From contig NZ_LJJC01000004.1 of NCBI RefSeq assembly GCF_001420715.1, positions 2,029,114 through 2,093,113 on the forward strand: a stretch of 64,000 nt of DNA, read 5' to 3'. The translations under genes were made by a program, and so were the position numbers. Under the pieces are notes generated by a model, which was not told where the DNA came from, ran no database searches, and worked only from the letters and a program-made list of their open reading frames with translations. Shown one piece after another: positions 63,689 to 64,000 of the stretch; positions within the stretch are counted from its first letter, which is position 1; the number at the start of each line of letters is the position of its first letter. Source of the DNA: Heyndrickxia shackletonii (GTDB lineage Bacteria; Bacillota; Bacilli; Bacillales; Bacillaceae_C).

Positions 63689-64000
63689 CAGACTGTAGAC
63701 AAACTCGATGAAGATCGAGCTTGCCTACAGTCTTTTTTGTTTTAAAATATAAATAGAAATAATACTTGGGGTGATGAAGATGCTTTCAAAACATAATTCC
63801 ATTCAACGTGATCAAGTAGAAATGATCGCTTTAGACCAGTTGGTTCCCGAAAATCATTTAGTCCGAAAAATGGAGGCAGCGATTGATTTCTCTTTCATTT
63901 ATGATTTAGTGGAAGAAACATATTCCGCAGTTGGACGCCCAAGTATTGATCCCGTGATCTTGATTAAACTTACCTTTATTCAATATACATTTGGCATTCG
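63689..64000 (+). mobile_element. IS1182-family insertion sequence, left end, cut by window edge
   Basis: The element starts near CAGACTGTAG. A hairpin GACTGTAG (63691-63698) / CTACAGTC (63725-63732), with inner CTCGAT/ATCGAG, is followed by TTTTTT and acts as a terminator guarding the transposase from readthrough. The transposase start follows at 63780. The right end is outside the window, so target duplication and completeness cannot be checked. Confidence 0.82.
63780..64000 (+). CDS. IS1182-family transposase, N-terminal part
   Basis: Seventy-three residues are visible. They begin LSKHNSIQRDQVEMIALDQL, then VPENHLVRKMEAAIDFSFIY and GRPSIDPVILIKLTFIQY, the conserved N-terminal region of IS1182/IS1380-type DDE transposases. 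The ORF is open at the window edge. The ATG follows GGGGTGATGAAG. The catalytic DDE core lies beyond the window. Confidence 0.88.
   Translation, partial: MLSKHNSIQRDQVEMIALDQLVPENHLVRKMEAAIDFSFIYDLVEETYSAVGRPSIDPVILIKLTFIQYTFGI

Overview
The window is a stretch of low-GC, endospore-forming Firmicutes chromosome, almost certainly Bacillaceae. The evidence is gene content and local order matching Bacillus subtilis: ypsA-gpsB-rnpB(class B)-ypsC-ypvA-ypwA, bpsA-bpsB-dynA-ypcP-sspL, ypdQ/ypeP/ypeQ, ypgQ/ypgR/brxA, ypjP-thyA-dfrA, ypmR-ypmS, yozE-yodN-yozD, and yodL-deoD-yodJ-ctpA. Spore genes are present (cotD-like, sspL, two tiny YjcZ-type proteins). Shine-Dalgarno sites are strong, with frequent TTG and GTG starts. 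No gene was compared with a database; all names come from reading the sequence.

Layout. 1-8700: a candidate small RNA, a frameshifted cotD-like gene, ypsA, gpsB, RNase P RNA, ypsC, a DinG-type helicase, an M32 carboxypeptidase and an SDR. 8700-17400: first repeat copy, an orphan CheX-like gene, the type III polyketide pair bpsAB, the double dynamin dynA, a rhodanese fused to a small Cys-rich protein, and ypcP. 17400-26500: sspL, a transporter, two RNase H-like genes, a 160-bp inverted-repeat element, cspD, mntR, a methyltransferase, fhs and an amidohydrolase. 26500-37600: ypgQ, an ABC-F factor, ypgR, brxA, ypjP, a lethal-factor-like metalloprotease, thyA-dfrA, ypmRS and msrAB. 37600-50000: a chemoreceptor, the yod/yoz cluster, deoD followed by a group IIC intron, yodJ, asnS with a T-box, a YitT protein and ctpA. 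50000-64000: small conserved proteins, a CAP-domain protein, a GNAT gene behind an unusual structured leader, dedA, uppP, a Cys-rich four-helix protein, an EAL-HDOD protein, dapF, ligD/ku, a PAP2 phosphatase, a second csp gene, and the left end of an IS1182-type element cut by the window edge.

Most of the window is vertically inherited core chromosome. Several genes work together: thyA-dfrA-fhs in folate and one-carbon metabolism; msrAB, brxA and mntR in redox and metal stress; gpsB, yodJ, uppP, dapF and yodL in envelope growth; ligD-ku in end joining. The mobile layer is thin: one group IIC intron, one IS1182-like element, three copies (plus possible fragments) of a roughly 210-bp palindromic repeat, and one MITE-like element.

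The parts least explained by known families are non-coding: a structured RNA at 155-285 with its own promoter and terminator, the 52601-52760 leader with a tRNA T-arm-like hairpin and two mutually exclusive hairpins at the ribosome-binding site, a short transcript behind direct repeats at 9507-9597, and the structured segment upstream of the second csp gene.
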